Positions 1 through 9,620 of a DNA stretch of 64,000 bases are shown piece by piece. Positions within the stretch are counted from its first letter, which is position 1. The number at the start of each line of letters is the position of its first letter. Source of the stretch: DASPWW01 sp963803425 (lineage in GTDB: Bacteria; Actinomycetota; Thermoleophilia; Solirubrobacterales; 70-9); NCBI GenBank assembly GCA_963803425.1, contig CAWDMA010000001.1, positions 186,001 to 250,000 on the forward strand, in the 5' to 3' direction. The notes beneath the pieces were generated by a model. That model was not told the DNA's origin and searched no databases. It saw nothing but the letters and a program-made list of their open reading frames with translations. The translations under genes were made by a program, and so were the position numbers.

Positions 1-393
1 GCCCCGCTGGTCGAGGGCCACCCGATCGAGGCGCCCGAGACGATCGCCTCCGCGATCCGGATCGGGAACCCCGCCAGGTGGGAGGAGGCGATGGGCGCGG
101 TGACCGGCTCCCGCGGCCGGGTCGCCGCGGTCTCGGACGAGCAGATCCTGGACGCGTACAGGCTGCTCGCCTCGCGCGAGGGAGTCTTCTGCGAGCCGGC
201 GTCCGCGTCCGCGGTGGCGGGGCTGCTTGCGCACGGGCTGCCCGAGCCCGAGGGTGGGCAGGTGCCCACGAACGTCGTCTGCGTGCTGACCGGCCACGGC
301 CTGAAGGACCCCGACATCGCGATCGGGAAGGCGCCGGCGGTGATCGGGTGCGAGGCGGACCTGGGCGCGGTCGAGAAGGCCGTCTTCGAGTAG
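1..393 (+). CDS. thrC: Threonine synthase, C-terminal part (5' end outside window)
   Basis: The reading frame is open from base 1 and gives 130 residues of the C-terminal part of threonine synthase, the PLP enzyme that converts O-phosphohomoserine to threonine in the cytoplasm. Recognisable family segments are TIASAIRIGNPARW near the start, FCEPASASAVAGLL in the middle, and VCVLTGHGLKDPD near the end; the last is typical of the fold-type II PLP core of ThrC. The catalytic lysine lies upstream, outside the window. The next gene (ComF-like) starts 55 bases after the stop, so thrC is probably the last amino-acid gene of its operon. Identification rests on these motifs alone. Confidence 0.88.
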   Translation, partial: APLVEGHPIEAPETIASAIRIGNPARWEEAMGAVTGSRGRVAAVSDEQILDAYRLLASREGVFCEPASASAVAGLLAHGLPEPEGGQVPTNVVCVLTGHGLKDPDIAIGKAPAVIGCEADLGAVEKAVFE

Positions 394-448
394 CCCTTCC
401 TGACACTCTGCGCACAACCGGCGACGGCGAGCCGGCCAAGCTGGCGGC

Positions 449-1072
449 TTGCACCCGCGCGCTCTTGCTGACTCCGTCGCCGCGCTGATCGCTCCACCCC
501 GGTGCGGGGTGTGCGCCGCGCGATGCCGCCCCGAGTCCTCGCTGTGCGCCCGGTGCGACCGCGCGATCGTCGCCGCCCGGCCGGCGACCGCGAATCTTCC
601 GGGGCTCGCCGGCGTGTGGTCGGTCGCGCCATACGAAGGCACGCCACGCCGGCTCGTCGCCGCGCTCAAGTTCCACCACCGCCTCCCGCTCGCCCGCCGC
701 GCCGCCGAGGCGATGGTGGCCGCCCCGCCGGGCCTGCTCGCCGGCGCCGTCGTTCCGGTCCCGCCGGCGCCGTGGCGCCTGCGGGCCCGCGGCCACGATC
801 CCGCCGAGGAGATCGCCTACGCGCTCGCCCGGCTTGCGGATCTCCCCTTCACGCCATGTCTGGGGAGGCGCAACGGCCCCCGCCAGGTCGGCCGGCCCCG
901 GCGGGCGAGGCTGGCCCGCCCGCCCTCGATCCGCCTCGTCGCCCCGGCCCCGGCACGCGCCGTGCTCGTCGACGACGTCCTCACCACCGGCGCCACCCTG
1001 ACCGCCGCCGCGGGCGCGCTTCGCGACGGGGCCGCCGTGACCGTCGTCGCGCTCACCTTCGCCCGCGCCTAG
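449..1072 (+). CDS. ComF-family phosphoribosyltransferase-like protein
   Basis: A 207-residue protein of the ComF/GntX family. It has an N-terminal zinc-ribbon-like part with two CxxC pairs (CGVC and CARC, residues about 19-36) and a C-terminal type I phosphoribosyltransferase domain with the PRPP-binding signature VLVDDVLTTGATL near residue 175. The start is a TTG at 449; it keeps the usual short lead before the first CxxC. Family members act in DNA uptake in competent bacteria, but many actinobacteria carry one without known competence, so the role here is open. Its stop overlaps the stop of the convergent P450 gene in a shared CTAG (1069-1072). Confidence 0.85.
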   Translation: MHPRALADSVAALIAPPRCGVCAARCRPESSLCARCDRAIVAARPATANLPGLAGVWSVAPYEGTPRRLVAALKFHHRLPLARRAAEAMVAAPPGLLAGAVVPVPPAPWRLRARGHDPAEEIAYALARLADLPFTPCLGRRNGPRQVGRPRRARLARPPSIRLVAPAPARAVLVDDVLTTGATLTAAAGALRDGAAVTVVALTFARA

Positions 1073-2265
1073 CGCTCCTCGAACGTGACCGGCAGCTCCA
1101 TTGGCCCGGTGTTCCCGGACGGGGGCAGCGACCGAACCTCCCCTGCGATCCGCAGGTCGCGGAGGCGGCCGGCAAGCAGCGGCAGGGCCTCACTCATGTC
1201 GGTACGGGCGAGGTGGTGGCCGATGCAGTGGTGGACACCGGCGCCGAACCCGAAGCTGCGCGGCCGCCTCGCGGTTATGTCGAACTCCGCCTCTCCGTAC
1301 ACCCGCGGGTCGGTTCCGGCGGACTCGGTGAGCAGGTGGAGCGTGGTCCCTGCGGGGATCGTGACGCCCTCGAACTCGATCCGCTCGCAGGCCTCGCGGG
1401 TCACCCACGTGATCGTCGGGTTCGTCCGCATCACCTCCTCGACCGCCTGCTTTCCGAGCTCCGGGCGCTTCGCGAGCAGGTCCCACTGATCCGGGTGCTC
1501 GACAAAGCTCCGGATCGCCAGGCCGAGCTGGTTTCGGGTCGTGTCCATCCCGCCGAACGCGAGCAGCACCAGCGACACCCGGAGCTCGTCCTCGGACATG
1601 CCGTCGTCGGTGCCATGGGCCTTGACCAGCGCGCTGACGAAGTCGTCGCGGGGCGCCCGGCCGCGCTCCTCGATCAGGTCGTCCGCGTAGGAGTACAGGC
1701 CCGCGAGCGCCGCCTCGATCCGGTCCAGCTGGGCGGCGACCTCGACGCTCAGGCCGAGGCCGAGATCGCGGGACCACGCCGCGATCGAGGGCCACGTGCT
1801 CTCCGCAAGCCCGAGGATGATCGCGATCACCCGGCCGGCGTACGGCTCCGCGAACTCGGACATGAACTCGCACCGGCCGCGGGCGGCGAACCCGTCCACG
1901 AGCTCGTCGCCGAGGGCGCGGAACCGGGGGGCGAGCCGGTCGATCCTGCCGGGCGCGAACGCGGGGTTCAGGAGCCGGCGGATCCGCTTGTGGTCCTCCC
2001 CCTCGAGGTTGAGCAGCGCCTTCGACCACCACTCCACGAACGGCCCCGCCCGGACTCCGTTGTGGGCCGGCCACGCCGCGCTGCCCTGGCGCAGCCGCCG
2101 GTCCTTGAGCAGCTCCTTGACCTGCTCGTGCCGGAGCACCGCGAGTCCGTAGTTGGTGCGCGCGTACCACCCCTGCTCACGGGCTCGGTGCACCTCCCTC
2201 GAGCGCACCGAGAAGCCGGAGTCGGCGATGTCCAGATACGGGGTGGTGGTGTCCGGCGCGGCCAT
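1069..2265 (-). CDS. Cytochrome P450
   Basis: A 398-residue soluble bacterial-type cytochrome P450, a haem monooxygenase needing a ferredoxin or similar redox partner. The I-helix oxygen-activation motif reads AFGGMDTTRNQ, the K-helix ExxR is EEVMR, and the haem-binding loop is FGFGAGVHHCIG with the cysteine ligand near residue 345. The ATG at 2265 was chosen because the protein then starts MAAPDTTTPYLDI, as expected for the family; the frame is open further upstream but overlaps the divergent hpf gene. No redox partner gene is adjacent, and the substrate cannot be inferred. It diverges from hpf across a 90-base gap. Confidence 0.9.
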   Translation of the reverse strand: MAAPDTTTPYLDIADSGFSVRSREVHRAREQGWYARTNYGLAVLRHEQVKELLKDRRLRQGSAAWPAHNGVRAGPFVEWWSKALLNLEGEDHKRIRRLLNPAFAPGRIDRLAPRFRALGDELVDGFAARGRCEFMSEFAEPYAGRVIAIILGLAESTWPSIAAWSRDLGLGLSVEVAAQLDRIEAALAGLYSYADDLIEERGRAPRDDFVSALVKAHGTDDGMSEDELRVSLVLLAFGGMDTTRNQLGLAIRSFVEHPDQWDLLAKRPELGKQAVEEVMRTNPTITWVTREACERIEFEGVTIPAGTTLHLLTESAGTDPRVYGEAEFDITARRPRSFGFGAGVHHCIGHHLARTDMSEALPLLAGRLRDLRIAGEVRSLPPSGNTGPMELPVTFEER

Positions 2266-2355
2266 CTCGCGCGAGCCGTTTCGGTCGCTGCCGCCCCGCC
2301 GTCGCATCGGCGTAACATCGAAGGAAGCGCGTACCGACGACGAGAGGAGGCTAGC

Positions 2356-2703
2356 GTGCGGATAGAGATCAGGGGCCGGAACGTCGAGGTCACTCCGGAG
2401 CTCCGCCGCCACGTCGAGAAGCGCTTCGCGCGGATCGGCCGCCAGCTGCCCGAGATCGCGACGCTCGACGTCGAGCTCAGCGAGGAGCGCAACCCGGCGA
2501 TCGCCGACCGCGCCGTCGCCGAGGCGACCCTGCACCTGAAGGGCGCCACGCTTCGCGCCTCCGAGGGGTCGCCCGACATGGCGCACTCGATCAAGGCGCT
2601 CGCCGAGGACATCCGCCGCCAGGTGAAGCGCCACCGCGACAAGCGCCGCAGGCGGACCGAGGCGCGGCGATTCGGCGAGCGGCTTCGGCGCCGCACCGCC
2701 TAG
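2356..2703 (+). CDS. hpf: Short ribosome hibernation promoting factor / S30AE protein
   Basis: A 115-residue S30AE-domain protein starting at a GTG preceded by a good ribosome site GAGGAGG (2344-2350). The N-terminus MRIEIRGRNVEVTPELRRHV and the later helix are typical of HPF/RaiA proteins, which bind the 30S subunit and inactivate ribosomes in stationary phase. It has no C-terminal dimerisation domain, so it is the short form, whereas many actinobacteria carry a long form of more than 180 residues. The C-terminus is strongly basic (KRHRDKRRRRTEARR), consistent with rRNA contact. The stop overlaps the stop of the convergent regulator gene in a CTAG. Confidence 0.88.
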   Translation: MRIEIRGRNVEVTPELRRHVEKRFARIGRQLPEIATLDVELSEERNPAIADRAVAEATLHLKGATLRASEGSPDMAHSIKALAEDIRRQVKRHRDKRRRRTEARRFGERLRRRTA

Positions 2704-3470
2704 GCCCGGGGCGTCCCTCCGTCCACGCCGGTGCGCAGCACCGCGGCGACAGCCGCGCCCCGGGAGCCGACGCCCAGCTTTTCGTATATGTGCGCCACGT
2801 GGTTGCGCGCGGTGCTGTTCGAGATCGTCAGCTCGGACGCGATCTCGGCGGCCGACCGGCCCTCTACGAGCAACCGCATCACCTCGGCCTCGCGCGGTGA
2901 GAGCCCAAGCGCGGCGAGCCTGGCCGCGGACAGCGGGTTGCTGAGCTCGCGCTGGCGCGCGTCGCGGAACGACTGACCGAGGTGCGGGCGGACGAGCTCG
3001 ACGAGTTCGCGCTCCTGCTCGGAGAACCCCCGCCTCGACCGGTTCAGCGCCACCCCGACCGTCATCTCGGGTGGCGAGGGAAGCAGGAAGCTGAGCTGGT
3101 CCTCGGCGCCCATCGGCGCGTACACCTCGCGGTACAGGTCGAGGCCGTGCAGCTCGTCCTCGGTGAGGAAGTCGGAGAGCGCCTTCGGCGACGGATCGCC
3201 CGTCTCCTGGTGGTAGCGGATCACCGGATGTTGATCCGCATACCGGGCGAACACGTCCTCGACCCCCGGATATGCGGCGTCGGGGGGATAAAGCACCAGG
3301 TATGTCTCGCCCGTGTCGAGCGCGACCTCGTTGTAGCCGATCGCGTCACATGCGATCAGGTCACGCAGGCGCAGGATCTCCCGCCGGTAGGCGCTCAGGT
3401 CGACCGCCGACTGCACCGTGAGCACGAACGCGAATGCGGAAATCAGGTCTTCGGACGCCAAATCTGCCAT
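2700..3470 (-). CDS. LuxR-type transcriptional regulator with N-terminal sensory region
   Basis: A 256-residue regulator. Residues about 1-185 form a GAF/PAS-like region without a recognised signature. Residues about 190-250 are a LuxR/GerE helix-turn-helix with the usual pattern LGLSPREAEVMRLLVEGRSA, then the recognition helix around STARNHVAHIYEKLGV. There is no phospho-receiver domain, so it should respond to a ligand or protein rather than a kinase. It is transcribed away from a secreted-protein gene; the 156-base gap contains a perfect 20-bp palindrome (3532-3551) that could be its own operator. Ligand and target genes are unknown. Confidence 0.85.
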   Translation of the reverse strand: MADLASEDLISAFAFVLTVQSAVDLSAYRREILRLRDLIACDAIGYNEVALDTGETYLVLYPPDAAYPGVEDVFARYADQHPVIRYHQETGDPSPKALSDFLTEDELHGLDLYREVYAPMGAEDQLSFLLPSPPEMTVGVALNRSRRGFSEQERELVELVRPHLGQSFRDARQRELSNPLSAARLAALGLSPREAEVMRLLVEGRSAAEIASELTISNSTARNHVAHIYEKLGVGSRGAAVAAVLRTGVDGGTPRA

Positions 3471-3531
3471 AGCAGCCCCTGTAGCCCCTGATCCGACCCA
3501 ACCCTAACCGATGGTGGCTTGGAGCAGGGGA

Positions 3532-3551
3532 AATGATGCAAATGCATCATT
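3532..3551. promoter_or_regulatory. Perfect 20-bp palindrome, candidate operator
   Basis: AATGATGCA-AA-TGCATCATT: two 9-base arms that are exact reverse complements around a 2-base centre. It is strikingly AT-rich against the surrounding GC-rich DNA. It lies 62 bases before the LuxR-type gene start and 75 bases before the secreted-protein start, so it could control either or both. Confidence 0.6.
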
Positions 3552-3626
3552 GACGGCCGCCGGCGTGGCTGAGACCGTCCCTGTCGTCCACGCTCGGTTG
3601 GAATCAGGAGAGACAGCGTCAGCGGG

Positions 3627-4583
3627 ATGGCATCGGTAAGGAAGCTGGAGCAGTGGCGGGGCGGAGCGACGGCGGGGTCGCGTGTGGTGGGGCGAGCCCT
3701 GGGCCTGGCGCTGGCCTGCGGCCTGCTGCTTGCCCCCGCGGCGCACGCCGCGGACACCGTCCGCGCGGACATCACCTGGGACAGCGGCGCCGTCCCGAAC
3801 CAGCCGTTCTTCTATGTGAGCGACGTGGGCGGAAACACGGACAGCGTCGGAGTCTCCCAACCCGAGGACCACATCCTCTCGGCATTTCCGAACCTCGTTC
3901 CAGGGGAGTTCACCTATACCGACCAGCAGGACCCGAGCGAGCGCGGCTTCTGCTACTCGATCTTCGTTGAGGACAACCCGGCGCCCCTCGATCTCGACGT
4001 CGTGCTCACCGATCCTGGCGGCGCCGAACGCGAGCTCGACGTCCAGCTCCGGAGTGACACGAATTCCGGAGTGGGGACCGACGCCTACGACTGGGTCTGG
4101 TCGCCTCCGGGCTACCCCGAGCAGTGTGGACCACACAACGCACCGCCCTCCGACGGCGGTGCCGCTCCCCCGACCGGGGGCGGCAACACGAAGCCCGCCG
4201 ACACGACACCGCCGACGGCAATCCTTTCCACCGAGAAGAAGAAGCAGAAGGCAAGGAAGCACGTCGGGATCGTGATCAGCTGCGGGATCGACGCCTGCCT
4301 GGCCGAGGTCGACGGCGTGCTCGAGGTCGTGCCCTCCGGGGGCCCGAAGAGCTCCGCGGCGGCGGCCAAGAAGAAGAAGAAGTACGAGCTCAAGGGGACT
4401 AGCGTCCAGGTGCCGGCGAACGGGACCGCCACCGCCACGCTGAAACTGCCGAAGAAGGGGCTGAAGGCCGCCCGCAAGGCGCTCAAGCACAAGGGCAAGG
4501 CGAAGGTGAAGTTCACGGCGGACGTCTCCGACGCCGCCGGCAACTCGACGACCGCGACCGAGAAGGTGAAGCTGAAGCGCTGA
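3627..4583 (+). CDS. Secreted protein with lysine-rich C-terminal module
   Basis: A 318-residue exported protein. Residues about 20-43 are a signal peptide (hydrophobic stretch ALGLALACGLLLAPA ending in AHA/AD). The mature N-terminal half is an acidic, beta-rich domain with no family I recognise. A Pro/Gly linker at about residues 172-195 leads to a C-terminal module that is very rich in lysine and ends in a DAAGNSTTATEKVKLKR-type strand, like bacterial Ig-like surface domains. The same type of ending occurs in the RTX protein at 13.3 kb. A ribosome site GGAG lies upstream at about 3608. The function is unknown; an extracellular or cell-surface role is inferred from the signal peptide. Confidence 0.75.
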   Translation: MASVRKLEQWRGGATAGSRVVGRALGLALACGLLLAPAAHAADTVRADITWDSGAVPNQPFFYVSDVGGNTDSVGVSQPEDHILSAFPNLVPGEFTYTDQQDPSERGFCYSIFVEDNPAPLDLDVVLTDPGGAERELDVQLRSDTNSGVGTDAYDWVWSPPGYPEQCGPHNAPPSDGGAAPPTGGGNTKPADTTPPTAILSTEKKKQKARKHVGIVISCGIDACLAEVDGVLEVVPSGGPKSSAAAAKKKKKYELKGTSVQVPANGTATATLKLPKKGLKAARKALKHKGKAKVKFTADVSDAAGNSTTATEKVKLKR

Positions 4584-4624
4584 CCTTGCGGCCGCGCGCC
4601 GCCGACTCGGTACGCTGATTGTCG

Positions 4625-7488
4625 ATGGCCCGGGGGCTAATAGATCGTGCCCTGAGGATGGGCGAGGCGCGCCAGTTCAAGGACTACGAGAAGCGCGTCG
4701 AGTCGATCAACCGCGTCGAGCCGGAGATGGAGCTGCTCGAGGACTCCGAGATCCGGGCCGAGGCGGACGGACTGCGAGAACGGGCCCGCAACGGCGAGTC
4801 GCTCGACGACCTGCTCCCCGAGGCGTTCGCGCTCGTCCGCGAGGCCGCCCGCCGCACGATTGGACAGCGCCACTTCGACGTGCAGCTGATCGGCGGGATG
4901 GTCCTGCACTCGGGCGCGATCGCCGAGATGAGGACGGGCGAGGGAAAGACCCTGACCGCGACCCTGCCCGTGTTCCTGAACTCGCTCGCGGGTCAGAACG
5001 TTCACCTGGTCACGGTGAACGACTACCTCGCCCGCCGCGACGCGGAATGGATGGGCCCGATCTACGACGCGCTCGGCCTCACCGTCGGCGTGATCCAGGA
5101 GTCCGACGAGCCCGCCGAGCGCCGCGAGGCGTACGCGTCCGACGTGGTCTACGGCACCAACTCCGAGTTCGGGTTCGACTACCTCCGCGACAACATGGCC
5201 TCCTCGCTGGAGAACACCGTTCAGCGCGGCCACCCGTACGCGATCGTGGACGAGGTCGACAACATCCTGATCGACGAGGCACGGACGCCGCTGATCATCT
5301 CAGGCGCCCCCGAGCAGGCCGCGGACATCTACTACTCGTTCGCCCGGCTGGCGAGGCAGCTCACGGGTGAGCAGTCGAAGGACAAGCTGAAGTCGCTGGG
5401 CGAGTCGCGCGACACCTCGCAGGTCGACTACGACTACGAGTACGACGAGAAGCACAAGACGGTCGCCCCGACCGAGAGGGGCGTCGCCAACACGGAGCGC
5501 TTCCTCGGGGTCGAGAACCTGTACGTGTCCGAGCACGGGACGCTCGTCAACCACCTCGTCCAGTCGCTGAAGGCCGAGTCCCTGTACAGGCGCGACAAGG
5601 ACTACGCGGTGATCGACGGAGAGGTGATGATCATCGATGAGTTCACCGGTCGCATCCTCGAGGGGCGGCGGTGGTCGGAGGGCCTGCACCAGGCGGTCGA
5701 GGCGAAGGAGGGCGTCGCGATCAAGGAGGAGAACCAGACCCTGGCGACGATCACGCTGCAGAACTACTTCCGCCTGTACGACACGCTCTCGGGGATGACC
5801 GGGACGGCCCTGACCGAGGCCACCGAGTTCATGAAGATCTACAAGATCCCGGTGATCGAGGTCCCCACCCACCGTCCGATGGTCCGCCAGGACCACAACG
5901 ACCAGATCTACAAGACGAAGGACGGCAAGTGGAAGGCGGTGCTGGGCGAGATCATCGAGCGCCACGAGCGCGGCCAGCCGATCCTCGTCGGCACGGTCTC
6001 GGTCGAGGTGTCCGAGACGCTCTCCGACCAGCTGAAGCGGAACGGGATCGACCACGTCGTCCTCAACGCGAAGCCCGAGCACGCCCAGCGTGAGGGCGAG
6101 ACGATCGCGCAGGCGGGCAGGATCGGGGCGGTCACGATCGCAACGAACATGGCGGGGCGCGGCGTCGACATCAAGCTCGGCGGCAGCCCCGAGGGGATGG
6201 CGGCGGCGGAGTTGCGCAAGCTCGGGGTGTCGCCCGATGACGACAGCTACGAGGAGGAGCTGCAGGCGCTTATCCCGCAGCTCGAGAAGCGGTGCGAGGA
6301 AGAGGCGGAGAAGGTGCTGGAGGCGGGCGGTCTGTTCATCTGCGGAACCGAGCGGCACGAGTCGCGCCGGATCGACAACCAGCTCCGCGGCCGCTCGGGT
6401 CGCCAGGGCGACCCCGGCGAATCGCGCTTCTACCTCTCGGCGGAGGACGACGTGATCCGGCTGTTCGCCGGCGACCGGATCTACCGGATCCTCGACCGGC
6501 TCGGTCCCGTTGACGACGAGGGCGAGGAGTACCCGCTGGAGGCGAAGATGCTGACGCGGACGGTCGAGAACGCGCAGAAGAAGGTCGAGCAGCAGAACTT
6601 CCTGATCAGGAAGCGCGTGCTCGAGTACGACGACGTCCTGAACGAGCAGCGCCGCGTGATCTACAAGTACCGGCGCGAGATCCTCGAAGGCCGCGACATG
6701 TCGGAGGCCGCCCACGACGAGCTTCGCGACGTCGTCCAGCGCAACGTGCAGGAGTTCACGCCCGGTGAGGTGTTCGAGGACTGGGACCTGCCCGGGCTGC
6801 AGGCGCAGCTCGCCCAGCTGTGGCCGATGGGGGTCGACATGGCGACGCTCGACGCGGCCCGCTCGGCGACCGGGAGGGCTTGGCCACGGCGCTGACAGAC
6901 GACGCGCTCGCGGCCTACGACCGCCGCGAGCAGGAGTTCGGCGACGAGCTGATGCGATACCTGGAGCGCCAGATCCTGCTGCAGGTGATCGACCATCGCT
7001 GGAAGGAGCACCTGTACGAGATGGACTACCTGCGCGAGGGGATCCACCTGCGAGGGTTCGCCCAGATCGACCCGCTCGTCGCCTACAAGAACGAGGGCTT
7101 CACGATGTTCTCGGAGCTGATGCACTCCGTGTGGCAGGAGTTCGCACGGCTGATCTTCCACGTCGAGGTCGACGTCGCTCCGGCCGAGGCGGAGGAGATG
7201 TTCGCACCGGCGGAGGAGCCGAGCCGGGTGCAGTACTCGGGCGGCGGCGAGGCGCAGCCCTCTGCGCTGAATCAGGGCGCCCCGCAATCCGCGACCGGCG
7301 CCGCCGCGGGGGGCGGCGCGGTCAGCACCACCGCCGGGGGTGGCGCCGAGGCGGCAGCGGCAGCGGCAGCGGCGGCTGCCCCGGCCGAGGCCGGCACCCG
7401 CGTCAAGGACGATCGCGACAAGATCGGTCGCAACGACCCGTGCTGGTGCGGCTCGGGCAAGAAGTACAAGAAGTGCCACGGGGCGTAG
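4625..7488 (+). CDS. secA: Preprotein translocase ATPase SecA (one frameshift as sequenced)
   Basis: SecA drives Sec-dependent protein export at the membrane. Visible are the Walker A motif MRTGEGKT (about residue 105), the DEAD-type Walker B segment VDEVDNILIDEARTP, TNMAGRGVDIKLGG, the arginine-finger region LRGRSGRQGDPGESRFY, and a C-terminal SEC-C zinc motif CWCGSGKKYKKCHG. The ATG at 4625 is preferred to a TTG six bases upstream. The frame breaks near 6866: the first part ends in an out-of-frame tail at 6895, while helical-scaffold sequence (LLQVIDHRWKEHLYEMDYLR) resumes in another frame. Restoring one base gives about 953 residues. secA is essential and the protein is otherwise intact, so a sequence error is likelier than a pseudogene. 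prfB follows with a 1-base overlap. Confidence 0.92.
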
Positions 7489-8603
7489 TGGCTGAGGCAC
7501 CGAGTACCGAAGCGGCAGCCGTACGGCTCGGCGAGGTCCGGGAGCAGTTGAAGCTGCTCGCGGACTACCTTTGACCCAGCCGCGCTCGAGGCGGAGGTAG
7601 CCGGGCTCGAGGAGGAGATGCAGCGGCCGGGCTTCTGGGACGACCAGGAGAAAGCGGCCGCGGTGTCGGCTCGGCACGCGCGGGCGCAGAAGCGGGCGCA
7701 GAGCTTTCGCAGGCTGGAGTCGGACGCGGCCGATCTCGCCGAGCTGATCGAGCTGTCAGTCGACGACGAGGAGATCGCGGGTGAGCTCGATGCGCAGCTC
7801 GCCGCGCTCGAGGCGCGACTCGCCGAGCTCGAGGAGGCGCGCCTTTTCGCCGGTGAGTACGACTCCGGCGACGCCGTCGTCACCGTGCGCTCGGGGGCGG
7901 GCGGGACCGACTCGCAGGACTGGGCGGAGATGCTGCTCCGGATGTACCTGCGGTGGGCCGAGAGCCGCGGGTTCCGGGTCGAGATGACGGAGGCGTCGGA
8001 GGGCGAGGAGGCGGGCATCAAGTCTGCGACGTTCATCGCTCGCGGCGAGCACGCGTATGGGCTGTTCGCCGCCGAGCGCGGCGTCCACCGCCTCGTCCGG
8101 ATCTCGCCGTTCGACGCGCAGAAGCGCCGCCACACCGCGTTCGCCCAGCTCGACGTTGCGCCGCTGGTCGACGACGACGTCGAGGTCGACGTGACGAGGA
8201 GGACCTGCGTGTCGACACCTACCGCGCGTCCGGCGCCGGCGGCCAGCACGTGAACAAGACCGACTCCGCGGTGCGGATCACGCACCTCCCCACCGGGATC
8301 GTCGTCCAGTGCCAGAACGAGCGCTCCCAGACGCAGAACAAGGCGACCGCGATGCGGCTGTTGCGCGCGCGGCTGCTCGAGCAGGAGGAGCGCCGCCGCG
8401 CCGAGGAGATGGCGGCCGAGCGCGGCGAGCAGAAGGCGGCCGAGTGGGGGTCCCAGATCCGCAGCTACACGCTTCATCCCTCGACGCGGGTGAAGGACCA
8501 CCGCACGGGCCACGAGGTCGGCGATGCGCAGCGCGTGCTCGACGGCGACCTCGACGGCTTCGTTCGCGAATACCTGCTGAAGACCGCCGGCGACGCGAGC
8601 TAG
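7488..8603 (+). CDS. prfB: Peptide chain release factor 2 (programmed +1 frameshift, plus a second break)
   Basis: RF2 reads stop codons UGA and UAA. The GTG start overlaps the secA stop (TAGTG). After 28 codons the frame hits an in-frame TGA at 7572, inside CTTTGAC; a +1 shift continues as DPAALEAEVAGLEEEM, the classical RF2 autoregulatory frameshift. The stop-recognition tripeptide SPF is in RISPFDAQKRRHTAFAQL and the catalytic GGQ is in GAGGQHVNKTDSAVRITH. A second, unprogrammed break occurs near 8190: one base is missing between VEVDV and DEEDLRVDTYRAS. The second break looks like a sequence error because both sides are well conserved. The stop shares a CTAG with the convergent ureohydrolase gene. 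Confidence 0.92.
7569..7575 (+). promoter_or_regulatory. RF2 programmed +1 frameshift site CTTTGAC
   Basis: The slip codon CTT is followed by an in-frame TGA and a C, the exact context used in known prfB genes. Low RF2 levels slow UGA decoding and favour the shift, giving autoregulation. The strong AGGGGG stimulator of E. coli is not present; only weak purine-rich sequence lies just upstream. Confidence 0.85.
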
Positions 8604-9565
8604 CGCCGCCGCAGCGCGAGCCCGGTGATGATCTCGCGCACGATCCGATCGGCGACGAGCGCGGTGACGTCGGCCGAAGCGATCGCCGTGGGAAGCACCT
8701 CGACGACGTCGGCGCCGACGAGATCGAGCCGTGCGGCCACCTCTCGGCACGCCCACAGCAGATCCGCGGAGGTCATCCCGCCGGGCTCGGGTGTCCCCGT
8801 TCCCGGCGCGAACGCGGGGTCGAGGACGTCGACGTCGACCGACAGGAACGTCATCGCGCCGCCCTCCCCGGCGACCTCGACCGCGCGCTCGATCACGCCA
8901 CGGATCCCGACGTTCCGTATGTCGTGCATGAACAGCGCCGTGATCCCGCGGTCGGCCTGCCACGAGAACTCGTCCTCGCCCGGCCAGTAGCCGCGGAGGC
9001 CGATCTGCACGTAGCGCCGCGGATCTACGTGACCCTGCTCCACGAGGCGGTAGAACGGCGTCCCGTGCGAGACCTCGACGTCGAACACCTCCTTCCCGGT
9101 GTCCGTGTGGGTGTCGAAGTGGATCAACCCGACCGGGCCGTGGTGGGCGGTGCAGGCGCGGATGTCGGGCTCGGATATCGAGTGGTCCCCGCCGAGCACC
9201 ATCGGGAAGGCGCCCGCGGCGACGACCTCGCCGACCGTGCGCTCGATCGCCGCGTGCGAGCGCTCGGGGTCCGCGGGCATCACCGCGGCGTCCCCGAAGT
9301 CGACCACGCGAAGCGCGGCGATCCCGTCGATGCCCGCCTCGAGATGGGGGCCGCTCGGCGCGCTCGCCGACCTGATCGCGCGCGGCCCGAACCTGGTTCC
9401 GGGGCGGTCCGAGACGAGATCGTCGGCCGGGGCGCCGACGATCGCGACATCGACCCCCTGCAGCTCCGCCGGGTCCTCGGTGTACGGGAGCCCGCCGAAC
9501 GTGAGCAGGCCCGCGTAGTCGGGCTTGCCCTCGTACTCCCCCCAGCGCTGGAGCGGATCGATCAC
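8600..9565 (-). CDS. Agmatinase/arginase-family ureohydrolase
   Basis: A 321-residue ureohydrolase with the binuclear manganese site intact: GGDHS, HFDTHTDT (DxHxD pattern) and SVDVDVLDP, followed by PGTGTPEPGG. Family members hydrolyse agmatine, arginine, guanidinobutyrate or related guanidino compounds to urea plus an amine; the substrate cannot be told from the motifs. The start is taken as the GTG at 9565, giving MIDPLQRWGEYEGKPDYAG; the frame stays open upstream but that stretch belongs to the opposite strand. It stands alone, with no polyamine genes nearby. Confidence 0.85.
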   Translation of the reverse strand: MIDPLQRWGEYEGKPDYAGLLTFGGLPYTEDPAELQGVDVAIVGAPADDLVSDRPGTRFGPRAIRSASAPSGPHLEAGIDGIAALRVVDFGDAAVMPADPERSHAAIERTVGEVVAAGAFPMVLGGDHSISEPDIRACTAHHGPVGLIHFDTHTDTGKEVFDVEVSHGTPFYRLVEQGHVDPRRYVQIGLRGYWPGEDEFSWQADRGITALFMHDIRNVGIRGVIERAVEVAGEGGAMTFLSVDVDVLDPAFAPGTGTPEPGGMTSADLLWACREVAARLDLVGADVVEVLPTAIASADVTALVADRIVREIITGLALRRR

Positions 9566-9620
9566 GCGCTGATCATGGCACGGGGCCCGATTGCCGAGCG
9601 CGCGTATGATCGGTGACGCC

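Noticed and set aside
502..2703. 733-codon open frame running through comF and antisense to the P450
   Set aside because: Only its last 115 codons (hpf) are real; the rest is arginine/proline-rich shadow of comF and the P450 gene.
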